The position numbers and the translations under genes are program-made. DNA of 64,000 bases from Tetradesmus obliquus (lineage: Eukaryota > Chlorophyta > Chlorophyceae > Sphaeropleales > Scenedesmaceae). Below are positions 1 through 11,422 of the stretch, in pieces. The notes below the pieces were generated by a model. It was not told the DNA's origin. It was given only the letters and a program-made list of their open reading frames with translations, and made no database searches. The first letter of the stretch is position 1. Each line of letters begins with the position of its first letter. Location of the stretch: assembly GCA_030272155.1 (NCBI GenBank), contig CP126202.1:3059501-3123500 (forward strand), in the 5' to 3' direction.

Positions 1-55
1 GGCAGCAGCAACTGCAACCACAGCAGCCACAGCCAGTGCAGCAGCAGCCAACGTG

Positions 56-98
<43 letters not shown>

Positions 99-453
99 TG
101 GCAGGTACAGCAGGTGCCCCAGCAGCAGCAGCAGCAGCAGCAGCAGGCGCATCTGCCACAACCACAACAGCAACGGGCAACCAGCAACCCAGCAGCAAAC
201 GCTCCTCCTGCTGCCGCCGTCAACGCACCCAATGCTGCCAGCAGTAGCAGCAACCTGCCAAGCAGCAACCTGAACAGCTACAGCAGCAGCCCTACACCAC
301 AGCCAGCAGAAGGTGCTGCGTTTGTGGCTCCTGCTGCTGCCCCTGCTCCTGCTGCCCCTACTGCAGTTGCTAACACTAACTCTTCTGATCCAACTTCCAC
401 AGCCACCGGTGGCGCTGCAACAAACACCAACACCACCAGCAGCAGCAGCATGG

Positions 454-487
<34 letters not shown>

Positions 488-1458
488 GGACGCAGCAGCG
501 CGGCTGCAGGCAGCCAAGGCAGCCATGCAGGCAGCCATGCGCAGGGACTACAGCAGCAGCCTGTACGAGCCGCTGCAGCTGCAGGAGCTGCAGGCGATGC
601 CGGCCGCGGAGCTGGCTGTTTTGGGCGGCGTTGAAGCAGTTGCAGGAGAGAAGACTCAAGATGAGGCAGCGACAATGGAGCCGCTGCAGCTGCAGGAGCT
701 GCAGCCGATGCCGGCTGCAGAGCTGGCTGTTCTCAGTGGCGCTGAAGCAGCTGCGGGAGAGACAGCGCAAGATGGGGAAGATGAGGCAGCAGCGAAAGTG
801 GGGCCCCTGCAGCTGCAGGAGCTGCAAGACAATGGAGATCTGGCTGTCAGCGGTGCTGGTGCTGGTGGTGGTGCAGCAGTTGCAGCCGACAAGGGACAAG
901 ATGAGGCAGCTCAGGCAGCAGCAGCAGCAGCAGCAGCGGCCGCACAACTGCAGGACACACAAGATGCCGGCAGTGCTGGTGCTGTCGCTTCAGGGGAGAC
1001 AAGGCAAGGTGAAGCAGCGCAGGCAGCAACAGCAGAGACCTCGCCACAGCTGCACGGCACTCGCGATGCAGGCTCGACTGCTGTTCACAGCAGTGATGCA
1101 GGTGAAGTAGTGTCAGGGCAGAACAGTCAAGATGATGCGGCAGCGCAGGCACCGACAACAGAACAATCAGCAACGCCACAGGGCAGCACTGCAGCCACAG
1201 AGGAAGTTAGTGGGGACCAGGCGCATGAAGAGTATGCAGAGCAGAGGGCAGCGCTGGAGGCGGAGAGTGAAGGTGGAGAGGCTGCACAAAGTGTGATGCA
1301 GGGACAGAGCAACGCAAGTGCTGCGGGACGTGGCACCAGCAGCAGCAGCAGTGGCAGTGACATCGCTGCTGCACCTGCTTCTAGTAGCAGCAGCAGTATT
1401 AGCAATGGAAATGTGACAGAGAAGAGCAGCGGCATTAGCAGCAGCAGCAGCAGGAGAC

Positions 1459-1502
<44 letters not shown>

Positions 1503-2216
1503 CGGAGAAGCAGGAGCCGCACCACCAGGAGCAGCGAAGCATCAACTGCAGCCGCAGCACCTGCACCTGCAGCCGTACCACCTGCAGCAGCAGCCTCAGA
1601 ACCTGCAGTAGCAGCTGCAGAAGCTGCAGCTACAGAACGTGCAGCCACAGAACTTGCACCTGCACATGCAGCCACAGAACTTGCACCTGCACCTGCAGCC
1701 GCAGCACCTGCACCTGCAGCACCTGCAGCACCTGCATCTGCAGCCGTAGCCGCAGAACCGGCAGCCACAGAGCCTGCACCTGCTGCAGATGCAGTGTTTG
1801 CAACTGCAGCAAGTGCTGCCGCTGCTACAGCCGCAGCACCTGCAGCCGCAGAACCTGCACCTGCAGCCGCAGCACCTGCAGCCACAGCACCTGCTGCTGC
1901 AGCTGCTGCTGCGAAGCAGGTGGTAGCAGATGCAACGGCCCAGAGCTCAAACAGTTTGAGCACAAACACTACCAGCAGCAGCAGCAACAGCAGCAGTACA
2001 GGCGGCGCACGCCGCCGCATCAAGGCCGGCGGCGACAGCAGCAGCAGCGGCACCAGCCTTTCTGCTGTGCAGCAGCTGCTGGCAGGGCAGCGAGAGCTGG
2101 CTGCTGCTCAGCGCAGATCTGCTGCAGCCGGCAGCAGCAGCAGCAGCAGCACTCAGGCAGAGATCCGCAAGGCGCGCCGGGCTGCTGCTACAAGCTCTGG
2201 CAGCAGCAGCAGTAGC

Positions 2217-2247
<31 letters not shown>

Positions 2248-2322
2248 ACAGTGAGAAGCCAGGTGATGTGGTGCAGGTGATGGGCAAGTGGGTGCTGACT
2301 GGCTTCGAGCAGGATAAGAAAG
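1..2322 (+). repeat. Low-complexity coding exon (poly-Q/poly-S/poly-A)
   Basis: The first visible helicase exon is almost entirely compositionally biased: CAG runs read as poly-Gln near 59-150, then Ser runs at about 450-485 and 1440-1500, then a long Ala-Pro-Glu stretch (about 1550-1910) made of degenerate 6- and 9-base repeats of the form ACCTGCAGC. A roughly 120-base unit encoding EPLQLQELQ with a following LAVL segment repeats three times between 567 and 850. The frame is open from position 3, so the true start lies before the window. The last part ([19 protein letters not shown]) is the only ordinary-looking sequence. Confidence 0.7.
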
Positions 2323-3166
2323 GTAGGCGGGGGCGGCCAGCTTTTCAGTATGAATCGCAGACGTAATACAGTGCAGGCATGATGCAACGGTATGTCCAAA
2401 ACGCATGCCACAGCATGACAGCTCTGGACGCATGCCATGCCAAGACGTCATGATGACAAGATATCGCATAAAAACTTGCAACTTGACGTGCTGTGTGCAG
2501 CTCTGGAGGCGCGCGTGCCGCCGCTGAAGGCGTGGCTACCGCCAGAAAGGAGTTGCACTTGCTATGCACCTAACAACGTTCTTTGCTGTCCCGCTGCCTC
2601 AATGCGTGCCGTGTGCAGAGCTGGAGGCGCGCGTGCCGCCGCTGCAGGCCACGCTGCACTGATCAAGGCATCACATACCCTAAACCAACCTCTGCTGTCC
2701 TGCTTGCTGCAATGCGTGTTGTGCGCAGAGCTGGAGGCGCGCGTGCCGCCGCTGCAAGCCAGGCTGAAGTCTGCTGTTGAGGCGGAGCAGCAGCACGAGG
2801 CGGCGCTGCTCAAGGCGCTGTACGCCAGCGGCAGCTTGAGGCGGCTGCAGAAGGACGGCCTGGCGCTGCTGCGGCTGCAGGTGGGTTGTGTCACAAGTTT
2901 TGTAGTCAATAGCACCAACAGATGTGGCGAGTATCAGCCAGTCATCATGCCATGCATCACTGCAGCTTCAAGGCAGAATGTGATTTTTACACTTGAGCAT
3001 GATGCAAAATTCGTGCGCATAACATGCAGGACACTGCAGATCAACTGTTCAGCACATTCTGATTGTCACCGTCATATCTGCTGTTGCTCTTTTATGCAGG
3101 CGATGCCGCATAGTGTGCTGTACAGCAGCATGGTGTGGAAGTTCAGTGTGGGCAGCGCAGCAGGCC

Positions 3167-3227
<61 letters not shown>

Positions 3228-5667
3228 TGGCAAGGAGCTGCCCTACCATCGCTTCAGGCAGGGCGACAGCGTGCTCATCTCACGCTTCAGCGAGGGCCAG
3301 GCCCAGGTGGGTGTTATATAACATGAAAGTAACACAACAGTGACACAAAAGTAACGTAGCCACAAGGGGTGTCCAGCAACGAAGGCTGACAGCCCTGCGA
3401 CTTGCAAAGGTGGATGGCAGCAGTATAGATTGATCTCTGCGTGTGTAAGGCATTTGCCTTGATTTTGTTGAGTGCATTGGCAGGGACCCTCTGTGTAACA
3501 TGTGGGTTCGAGCGCCTAACAGGACAGCCACCCATGCGCAAAGGTGCCCGTGCGTAACCTGGTGGCGTGTATGCACTGCAGGCTATGGAGCATGACCGCA
3601 GAGGTGGCAGCAGGGACCGCACAAGCAGCAACGGCAGCAGCAGGAGCGGCAGCAACGGCAATGGCAGCAGCAGTGACGGCAGCAGCAGCAGCGCTGGCGT
3701 ATGGCCTGGTGGCGAAGCTGATGGCATGCGGCCACTGGATGCCACAGTGCTTGAGGTGGGCTAAATAACATGTTACAGTTTTCAATATGACATGTCACCT
3801 GTAGCTGTTTGCATCATGGATGTGCCCAGAACAACTGCAGTTTTAAGTGTGCCATCATCCATTTGTGCGCGGGGGGCAAATGCGTTTCCGCTCCTTTTGC
3901 AAACAACCTGCTGCTTGGTGCGCAAGGATCACATGCTGCTGACCACGGACAAGGAAAGCAACAGCCGCATGCTTTTATAATGCAAACGTGTGTTGACGCA
4001 AACACATGTGCTTGTTTTCATTCTGCTTCCAGGTGCGCAAGGACCATCTGCTGCTGACAGTAGACAAGGCAGACAGTGACCTCATGCAGCGCACACTTGC
4101 GCACGCATCCCTGTACACCCAGCCTAACGTTCTTCTCTGCTGCTTTCTGTTTCTGTTGCCAGGTGCGCAAGGACCACCTGCTGCTGACAGTAGACAAGGC
4201 AGACAGTGACCTCATGCAGCGCGCGCTGGCCCAGGCGCCTGCAGCAGTGCTGGCCAGCTGGCGGCTGGACCAATCAGTGCGCGACACCACTGCACGGTAA
4301 GGACGTTGAGCGCGTGGGGATGGCGTTGCAGCCGTAGGCTAAGCACCTGCAGGGTTTGTAACAGAACAGTGCTGCATTGTGTCTGACATCTATCGAGAAA
4401 TGCAGTTGGCGGTATAGGGGCAGGCGCTATGTCAGCGACTCTGGAGAATACAGATGCAGGTTCCACGCATGGCCAAGCCTGCAGGTACATGTTGGAGAGG
4501 GAGAGTTTCCTTTTTACAACATGAAAGGAGGGCTGAAGCTGTCTCTGGCGCTGTACCTGTGCAGGAGGTAGCTGCAGGCAGTCGCGTGGCTGGCGCACCT
4601 GCGCGGTGACGGCAACCCCTGTGCTTTGCTTGCCTACACCCGTTGGGGTCTGCTGCTTTTCCATCAAACACTGCATTTTGTTTTCTTCCTGTACTCCTTC
4701 AGGCGGCAGCTGGAGGCAATTGCACGGCTGGCGCACCTGCGTGTTCAAGGCAGCCCTTTCCAGCCGCTTCGGTACACCCATTGTGGTCTTGTACAATCTG
4801 CTGCTCTGCCGTCTAACCCATGGTTCATTTCTTTACCTCTGCAGGCGCCAGCTGGAGGCACTTGCACGGCTGGCGCACTTGCGCGTGCAAGGCAGCCCTT
4901 TTGAGCTGCTGCTGCGGGCCTGCCTGGTGGGCATGCCCTCTGGTCACCAAACCAAATCACAACACCTTCCAAAAAGCAATCATCCTCACGACTGTGGCTT
5001 ACTTTTATTATGTGTGTGGTACCTGCAGGCGGCAGCTGGAGGCCATTGCGCGGCTGGCGCACTTGCGCGTTCAAAGCAGCCCTTTCGAGCTGCTGCTGCG
5101 GGCCTGCCTGGTGGGCACCCCGGCAGGGCACTACATTGCCAGCCTGCCTCCGCTGTGGGTGCGGGATTCAGCGTGGCGCGCTGACGTGCGGGCGCTGCTG
5201 GGACAGCTGCAGAACCTCAACAACAGCCAGAAGCAGTGAGTGGGTTGGGTTTTGGTTTTGGGGGCGTTTGAGCATGGCTGCGTTGTTCTAGGTTGTTTTT
5301 TGTACGGTGTGGATGCCCGAATTGAGCTGGAGCATGTGTCAAAGCTGTCAGCGTGGCTGTTGAAATTTTGTAGAGTTGTGCCCTGGGGGCACTGTATACT
5401 GCCAGCCTGCCTCCGCTGTGGGTGCGGGATGCGGCGTGGCGCGCTGACGTGCGGGCGCTGCTGGGACAGCTGCAGAACCTCAACAACAGCCAGAAGAAGT
5501 GAGCTAGTTTATGTTTTTGGGGCGTGTGAGCATGGTTGGGTTGTGTTAGATCCACGTGTATGCGCTGCGGTTGCCAGGTGTTCACTTCTGAGGCCTTAGC
5601 ACAGGCCGTAGTGTGCAGCCTGACGTAGTGGCAGCAGTCCACATCCCTGTGTTCTCCTCTGACCATA

Positions 5668-5716
<49 letters not shown>

Positions 5717-6910
5717 CCTGTCACAGGGCCATCGCGCAGGCTGTGGTGCGCAGCCTGACGCTGTGGCAGGGCCCGCCAGGCACAGGCAAGACGCGCACGC
5801 TGCTGGCCCTGGTGGAGGTGCTGGTCAAGACGGCACTGGCAGAGGTGCGCGCCGTGACATGTGACAATTTGTTACAAGGTTTCTTATATGACAAGGTGAC
5901 ACAGCTGTCTGGGATGTCGGTCTGGCATTGCTGGCCTTGGTGGAGGTGCTGGTCAAGACGGCACTGGCAGAGGTGGCACCGTGACGTTTGGCAGCTACAT
6001 CACAATCACACTCTTACTGCGGCATACGTGTTTCAGGTACCTCTCTCTGTTCGTCTACTTTTTGGTTGCGCTTGTATGCGCTGCTGGAGCTGGAGACGTG
6101 GCGAAGGCAATGTGCCCATTGCTGGCCTGCGCTGACACCTTTGTGACACCCCTGTTAGGGACACCCCTGTCCATGGCAGCTTGGTCCATGGGCTAATGGC
6201 TTGGCCAGGGTGCACGGGATGCCATGGGATGCAGCAGGATGCTATGGCTTGGCTCATGGACACCCCTGTGTTGGCTCATGGACACCCCTGTGTTGGCTCA
6301 TGGACACCACTGTGAGGGACACGCCCCCCGGGACACACCTCGTACTGACGCATGTCCCTGCATGTGCTGCTTGCAGCCGGAAACGCGCTGGAAGGCGATG
6401 GGCCCGCTGCTGGCCTGCGCTGACACCAACGCTGCAGTGGACAACTTGGTGGAGGGGCTGGCTGATAAGGGGCTCAAGGTGGTGCGCCTGGGACAACCTG
6501 CCAAGGTAAGACTTATGTAGGCATTGCTGAGTTGTTGCCGGGTCACTTGTTGTTGGGTTTGGGTGACATGTGACAACCTTGTTGAGGGGCTGGCTGACAA
6601 GGGGCTGAAAGTTGTGCGCCTGGGGCAGCCGGCAAAGGTGAGGGTTGTTTGGCCACTGCTGAGTCACTGCTGAGTTAGCAGAGAATCAGAAGGCTGGCTG
6701 GCAACCTTGTGGAGGGCTGAAAGTGGTGCGCCTGGGCCAGCCAGCAAAGGTAAGGATCCTTCTTGTGAAACAGTGCACGGCATCTCTGTTTGTACACGTT
6801 TGCTTTGAGGGTTGGTGGTTCATTTGGTAGTCGGGCTTGTAGTGAGAGAACCGTATAATAAACTGTCAGCAGCTTGCTGCCACTCAGTGGCTGTGGCTGA
6901 GGCATCACTG

Positions 6911-6980
<70 letters not shown>

Positions 6981-8124
6981 AGGTGCGGTCAGGGCTGCGG
7001 CACCTCACGCTTGAGGCGCTGGCTGAGGCCACGCCTCTGGGGCAGCGCGCAGCAGCACTGCGGGAGTCGTCAAAGGTGGGTGGCCAGCGCAGCATGTAAG
7101 CCTGGTTTAGGCATCGTTGTGTTGGGTTGAGGAATGTTTGAGGCATTTGTCGCAGATGATCTCAGGGCTTTGTCTTTTGCCACCTGGAGGCGCTGGCTGA
7201 GGCCACACCCCTGGGGCAGCGAGCAGCAGCACTGCGGGAGCCGTCCGAGGTAGGCTGAATACAGCTGATATGGATGACCCTCAGGTGTAGGAAGGATGCG
7301 TAATGCTCAGCATGCTGCACAATCGAGGCTGGCGCGGCGTTGTTGGCAGTGCGGGTGATGTTGCAGATGCTTGGGCGGTTTATGCATGCGCGCAGGTGAC
7401 CTTGCTGTTCTGACTGCTCTGACGTTGCCCCCACACTGCTGTTGCTGAACAATTGGTTCCTCCTGCGCTGTGTGTTAGGCCCTGTTTGAGCGCGCTAAGC
7501 AAGCAGCAGAAGGCTCCCTGCTCGCCTGGGGCAGCAGCAGCAGCAGCAGCGCCATCACCCCTAGCAGCAGGTCAACCCGCAGCAGCAGTGCAGCATCCAG
7601 ATCTGCTGGCAGCAGCAGCAGCAGTGTGGCGGTTGGATTGCTGGATTCAGAGAGCTTGGAGGCTGATGCGAGGCGCAAATGGGGCCAGGCGGAGGCTCTG
7701 AGCAGCGAGGCGTGCCAGCAGGTGCTGAGTGGCGCGCATGTGGTGTGCGCCACGTGCGCTGGCGCCGGCGATCGCATGCTCAGCGACCTGTGAGTGCTGA
7801 TTGTGTTTTTTTTGTGGCTACCTTTGCCTGCTGGCTCTGAACAGGCTGGCACCAGCGACTGTTTGCTTTGTGACCTGTGAATGCTGTGGTACGCTGTGTT
7901 TTTGGCTCTGCTGTTGTGCATGAGGGCATGGGATTCATGCTGTTCATGACCTGTGGATTTTGATGGTGTTCTTTGTTGTTGCTATAGCGTATGCTGGCGC
8001 TGCGAGCGGATGCTGGCTAACCTGCTGCCGTTTGTATGATTGTGCAGGCACTTGAATGTTGCGGTCAACGGCAAAGCAAGGCAAGCTGCGGAGCCAGCCA
8101 CCCTCGTGCTTCACACCATGCTGC

Positions 8125-8158
<34 letters not shown>

Positions 8159-10930
8159 TCTGCTGCTGCAGCCACTTTAACGTTGTCGTCATTGACGAAG
8201 CAACACAAGCCACAGAGCCAGCCACGCTTGTCCCACTCACCCAAGGCGCTCAGTGTGCAGTAATGGCGGGAGATCCAGCGCAGCTGCCGCCCACCATCAT
8301 CAGCAGGGAGGCCTACAAGTTTGACCTGGATGTAACGTTATTTGACCGGCTTCAAAAAGGCGTGGGGCTGTCGCCGCTGCTGCTGGACACGCAGTACAGG
8401 ATGAATCCGGCCATCTCCTGCTTCCCGAGGTGCGTACGTTTGGCTGCATTAGCGTTATTGTTCATAGCATCATGTGATTGTGGCTGCAGCTACACCTTAT
8501 TGCAGAGGTTTATGGTTAGTCTGGCTTCAACATCACAGTTGACGATGTCACCGTACAACAAGCGATCAGGGGGAAAAGCGCTGACACAGCATGTTGCTGT
8601 GTGCATGCCTGTCTGCTGCTTGCAGCTGCTGCTTCTATGTTGGCCGGCTGCATGACGGCGTGGCTGCCTGCCTGCTTGTGTGAACAGAGCAATACGCTGA
8701 TAAACACCGTCTCTTTCTGCCTGCCTGCCTGCCTGCCTGCCTGGCTGCCTGCAGCCGCTGGTTCTACGGGGGGCGGCTGCGTGACGGCGTCGCTGCCTGC
8801 CCGTTTGAACAGAGCAATAAGCTGACAAACACTTGCCTTCTGCCTGCCTGCCTGCCTGCCTGCAGCCGCTGGTTCTACGGGGGCCGGCTGCGTGACGGCG
8901 TAGCTGCTGCCGACAAGCCGCCTGCTGCTGGCGTGGAGTGGCCTGTGCCTGGCTGCCCGGTGATGCTGCTAGCGATACAGGGGCTGGAGGAAAAGGCGGA
9001 GAAGAGCGGGCAGAAGGTGAGCGATGTTGTGCGGTTTGGTACAGTTGGGGGTGATGCTGCTGGCGATAAAAGGGCTGGAAGAGAAGGCGGAGAAGAGCGG
9101 GCCCAAGGTAAGCGAGCTCAGGTGTCAGTTGGCGGGGTGAGGGCAGGCAAAAGGTTACGTCTGCTGCCGGCTGAAGACGAGGACTGCAGCACTGGCCATG
9201 CCGCTCTTGTTGCAGCTAGTGCTTGCGTTTCATATGCGCTTCACACCACCATATAACCCGTCTAGAGCTAGCTCCAACGCAGCTGCTTCACAACTCAAGG
9301 CTTGATGTGAACAGACTGCACAGCACACTGCTGGATCGCACAGAATGCTGCTATGTACTGTCCTGTGTAAGCGCCTGGCTGGTCGGCATGCAATGCTATG
9401 ATGCTGCATCCCCCTCCGCTCCACATGTTTGCCCCATTTGCAGGCGCCTGGCAAGTCACCATCACCAGGCGGCGCTGAGCTGTCCCGCTCCACTGAGGCA
9501 GGCCTGGAGGATGCCAGCTACAGGAACCTGCCCAACTAACCAACCATTTCAATGCATGTCTGTCCTGCAGGCGCCCGGCAAGCCGGCAGGTGGCGGCGCG
9601 GCTGAGCTGTCCCGCTCCACCGAGGCAGGCTTAGAAGATGCCAGCTACAGGAACCTGCCTGAGGCAAGGCTGGCGCTGCAGGCGCTGCACGCACTCATGG
9701 CCGCAGGTGCGAACAGCAACAGCAGCAGCATCAGCAGCAGCAGTTCTGTCTGTGCACATCATGTAACAGGTATTCCAATTGATTGCCAGCTCAGTCTGCA
9801 GCATGCTTGCCAGCAGCAACCGCCGCCCCGCCGCTGCCACAACCTTAATCAAGCAAGCTGCCATGGCTGTAATGATTGTTGCCTCAGGCGATGCCGCAAC
9901 ATGGGTGATCCTGACCAGATGCAACTGCCCCCCCTTCACTGCCTGTCTCTTTTGTGCTTCATTTGCCGCCGCAGGTGACGCTGCAAGTGGCGCCATCCTG
10001 ACGCCTTACAAGGGCCAGGTGCGGGCGCTGGAGTATGGCCTGCGCGTGCTGGCGCCTTGGTTTGCTGGCTTAGGCAGTGTGAGCGTGAGCAGCGTGGACG
10101 CTTACCAGGGGCGGGAGGCGGACGTCATCGTGTTCAGCGCTGTCAGGTGCGTGTTACCAAGGCGTGTTATTCGCTTGTTATGACATGTTTGACATGTTGT
10201 TGCATCACGCCTTGGGGTGTCAGAGCGTGAGCAGCGTGGACACCAGGGGCGCCAGGTGGACGTCATCGTGTTCAGCGCTGTCGGGTGCATGCTATGCGGG
10301 AGTGTTGGTGAGATGCTACAACGTGTGTACAACGTGTATTGTGAGGGATGGTCTGGCAAATGGGTGGTTTGAAAATTAGTGGCGGCAGGTGGATCTCAGG
10401 GGACTTGTGCATCAACGCTGTATACGCTTGTGTTTCTGCTGGCCCTGCTGCTGACCAGACCCCTGCCCGTGCCGCAGTTCTCAACTTGAAGTACTGTTGT
10501 GTTTGCTTGCCCCTGCAGGTGCAACAGCGCTGGCAAGATTGGCTTTGTCTCCGACCCTCGCCGCCTCAACGTAGCGATCACGCGCCCTCGCCGCGGCCTG
10601 ATCGTTGTCGCCTCGCCAGACACACTCAGCAGGGGATCCTCCGATTGGGCTGCATTTGTAAATTGCTGCGAGGAGAAGGGTTGGGTGGCGGGGCCTCAGC
10701 AGCTGCCCAATGCTCCGTGGCAGGATGAGGGCGTGGATCCTTTCGCGGCACGGCCGGCTGACAGCAGCAGCAACAGCAGCAGAAATGCGGCTGGTTCTGG
10801 GAGTGATGGTGATGATGTGGTGGCTAGCAGCAGTAGGGCGGGTGGTGTGCGTGGTGGTGGGAGGGCTGGGGTTGAGTGGTGGCAGGGTGCAGCAGGTGGG
10901 CCAGTGGCGGGGTCGCTGGGGTCCGTGTGA
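1..10930 (+). CDS. UPF1/IGHMBP2-like SF1 helicase, 5'-truncated by window edge
   Basis: Superfamily 1B RNA/DNA helicase. Exons (frame-checked): <1-2322, 2729-2880, 3100-3306, 3582-3755, 4163-4296, 5029-5235, 5727-5844, 6377-6505, 6983-7075, 7479-7789, 8172-8429, 8866-9016, 9571-9706, 9975-10146, 10519-10930; at least 1657 residues. Visible motifs in order: Q-motif NNSQKQAIAQAV, Walker A GPPGTGKT (exon 7), motif Ia-like [13 protein letters not shown], motif [10 protein letters not shown], motif [24 protein letters not shown] followed by FYGGRLRDG, motif [16 protein letters not shown], motif [18 protein letters not shown]. The FYGG and motif VI context resembles UPF1; a role in RNA decay or transcript processing is only family inference. 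The first exon (about 770 residues of poly-Q, poly-S and poly-A) is joined here because its donor at 2323 (phase 1) fits the acceptor before 2729; alternatively it is a separate gene ending at 2366. A TGTAA motif lies at 11126-11130. Confidence 0.85.
2491..2658 (+). repeat. Exon-2 echoes in helicase intron 1
   Basis: Two degenerate copies (about 2491-2537 and 2582-2658) of the 5' edge of exon 2, each keeping a TGTGCAG-type acceptor followed by CTGGAGGCGCGCGTGCCGCC. The genuine copy starts at 2729 and is the only one that continues into the full exon and its donor at 2881. Confidence 0.85.
3169..3225 (+). repeat. (CAG)19 poly-Gln tract in helicase exon 3
   Basis: Uninterrupted CAG x19, read as 19 glutamines inside exon 3 between VGSAAGR and [10 protein letters not shown]. 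Confidence 0.95.
3913..4108 (+). repeat. Exon-5 echoes in helicase intron 4
   Basis: Two truncated copies (about 3913-3961 and 4016-4108) of the 5' part of exon 5 ([20 protein letters not shown]). The second keeps the CAG acceptor and differs from the genuine exon (4163-4296) by only a few bases over about 75. The first has lost the acceptor and is more diverged. Confidence 0.9.
4550..4942 (+). repeat. Three exon-6 echoes in helicase intron 5
   Basis: Copies at about 4550-4612, 4690-4777 and 4836-4942 of the 5' part of exon 6 ([16 protein letters not shown]). They grow longer and more similar towards the genuine exon at 5029-5235; the last two keep a CAG acceptor in the right phase. None has the following LNNSQK end and donor, so they are pseudo-exons or possible alternative acceptors. 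Confidence 0.9.
5378..5634 (+). repeat. Exon-6 3' echo and exon-7 5' echo in intron 6
   Basis: 5378-5552 copies the 3' half of exon 6, its donor and about 45 bases of following intron; 5596-5634 copies the 5' end of exon 7 ([12 protein letters not shown] region) in degraded form. Intron 6 therefore holds a donor-side copy followed by an acceptor-side copy. Confidence 0.88.
5670..5714 (+). repeat. (CTG)15 before the Walker A exon
   Basis: Pure CTG tract ending 12 bases before the acceptor of exon 7 (5727). It appears to serve as the pyrimidine-rich part of the 3' splice site. Confidence 0.9.
5916..6140 (+). repeat. Exon-7 and exon-8 echoes in intron 7
   Basis: 5916-5981 copies the 3' end of the Walker A exon ([13 protein letters not shown] plus donor), without the P-loop itself. 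6078-6140 is a degraded copy of the 5' end of exon 8 (the LLACADT region). The genuine exons are 5727-5844 and 6377-6505. Confidence 0.88.
6251..6312 (+). repeat. 22-base minisatellite in intron 7
   Basis: About three head-to-tail copies of a 22-base unit beginning GCTCATGGACACCCCTGTG; the third copy is diverged. Confidence 0.85.
6568..6760 (+). repeat. Two exon-8 3' echoes in intron 8
   Basis: Copies at about 6568-6655 and 6694-6760 of the 3' end of exon 8 ([21 protein letters not shown]) each retaining a GTGAG or GTAAG donor. The second has an internal deletion. Both follow the genuine exon (6377-6505). Confidence 0.9.
6914..6979 (+). repeat. (CTG)22 abutting an acceptor
   Basis: CTG x22 followed at once by CAG, which is the acceptor of exon 9 (exon starts 6983). 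The microsatellite takes the place of the polypyrimidine tract. Confidence 0.92.
7180..7256 (+). repeat. Exon-9 echo in intron 9
   Basis: Copy of the 3' part of exon 9 ([18 protein letters not shown]) with a GTAGG donor; the genuine exon is 6983-7075. Confidence 0.88.
7856..8116 (+). repeat. Donor and exon-11 echoes in intron 10
   Basis: Around 7856-7892 and near 7949 are short copies of the exon-10 donor region (GACCTGTGAATGCTG-like). About 8040-8116 is a diverged copy of the 5' part of exon 11, the motif II exon, in which the DEAT codons are destroyed. The genuine exon is 8172-8429. Confidence 0.75.
8633..8836 (+). repeat. Two exon-12 echoes in intron 11
   Basis: Copies at about 8633-8700 and 8740-8836 of the exon-12 acceptor and the [12 protein letters not shown] segment, separated by CTGC-rich filler. 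The genuine exon is 8866-9016. The second copy keeps the sequence encoding [11 protein letters not shown] intact but runs into a stop-rich region. Confidence 0.9.
9043..9536 (+). repeat. Exon-12 3' and exon-13 5' echoes in intron 12
   Basis: 9043-9116 copies the exon-12 3' end ([15 protein letters not shown] and donor) and 9438-9536 copies exon 13 from its acceptor to ASYRNLP. Both lie between the genuine exons 8866-9016 and 9571-9706. Confidence 0.9.
9886..9920 (+). repeat. Exon-14 5' echo in intron 13
   Basis: Short degraded copy of the exon-14 acceptor and the [10 protein letters not shown] segment; the genuine exon starts at 9975. Confidence 0.7.
10208..10295 (+). repeat. Exon-14 3' echo in intron 14
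   Basis: Copy of the motif V end of exon 14 (SVSSVD...DVIVFSAV) with deletions and a degenerate donor; follows the genuine exon ending at 10146. Confidence 0.88.
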
Positions 10931-11422
10931 ACTGCTCTGGAGGCCAAGTGTGAACTGCTTTGGAGGTGAGTGTGCGCAGCCCAGCTTGCCAATTTTGATT
11001 CAGCAGCATGGCAGCTCATTGCAATTGTTACCGCAGCTGCCATTGGCGCTGCTGAGCTGCTGAGTTGACTCAGCTGCCAAAGTCCCGCCTGCTGCTCTAC
11101 AGCTGACCTCCCTGACACTGGTAATTGTAACAGTAATCAGCTTTGAATTACGAATCAGCTGGAACTGCGGTCCCTGTGATACCTTCTGCAAGGGGCTGAG
11201 CTGGCAGGGCTTAGCAGGTCACACCCTGCTGACAGTGTAACAAGTTGGCATTGCCACCTTCAAGGTGCCAATGGCACAACATCCCACTCGCAGTGAGCTG
11301 CCATGTTTATCAGCGCGTTACGTATAAGTTGGCAGACACTTATGGTTGTCATGAACTGATTCACGAAAGCAAACAGCTGATCGACACTGCTTGATCTGAA
11401 GCACACTGCGTACTGCTGAGCA
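10931..11422. other. Intergenic: helicase 3' UTR and QTRT2 upstream region
   Basis: No gene seen. Contains TGTAA at 11126-11130, 196 bases after the helicase stop, a likely polyadenylation signal, and short stretches related to the end of the helicase gene (two near-copies of GTGTGAACTGCT... around 10925-10960). Confidence 0.5.

Noticed and set aside
313..1110. Long Leu/Arg/Gln-rich open frames overlapping the first exon in other frames and on the minus strand
   Set aside because: They are frame-shifted readings of CAG repeats (CTG gives Leu, GCA gives Ala) with no ordinary sequence or splice support.
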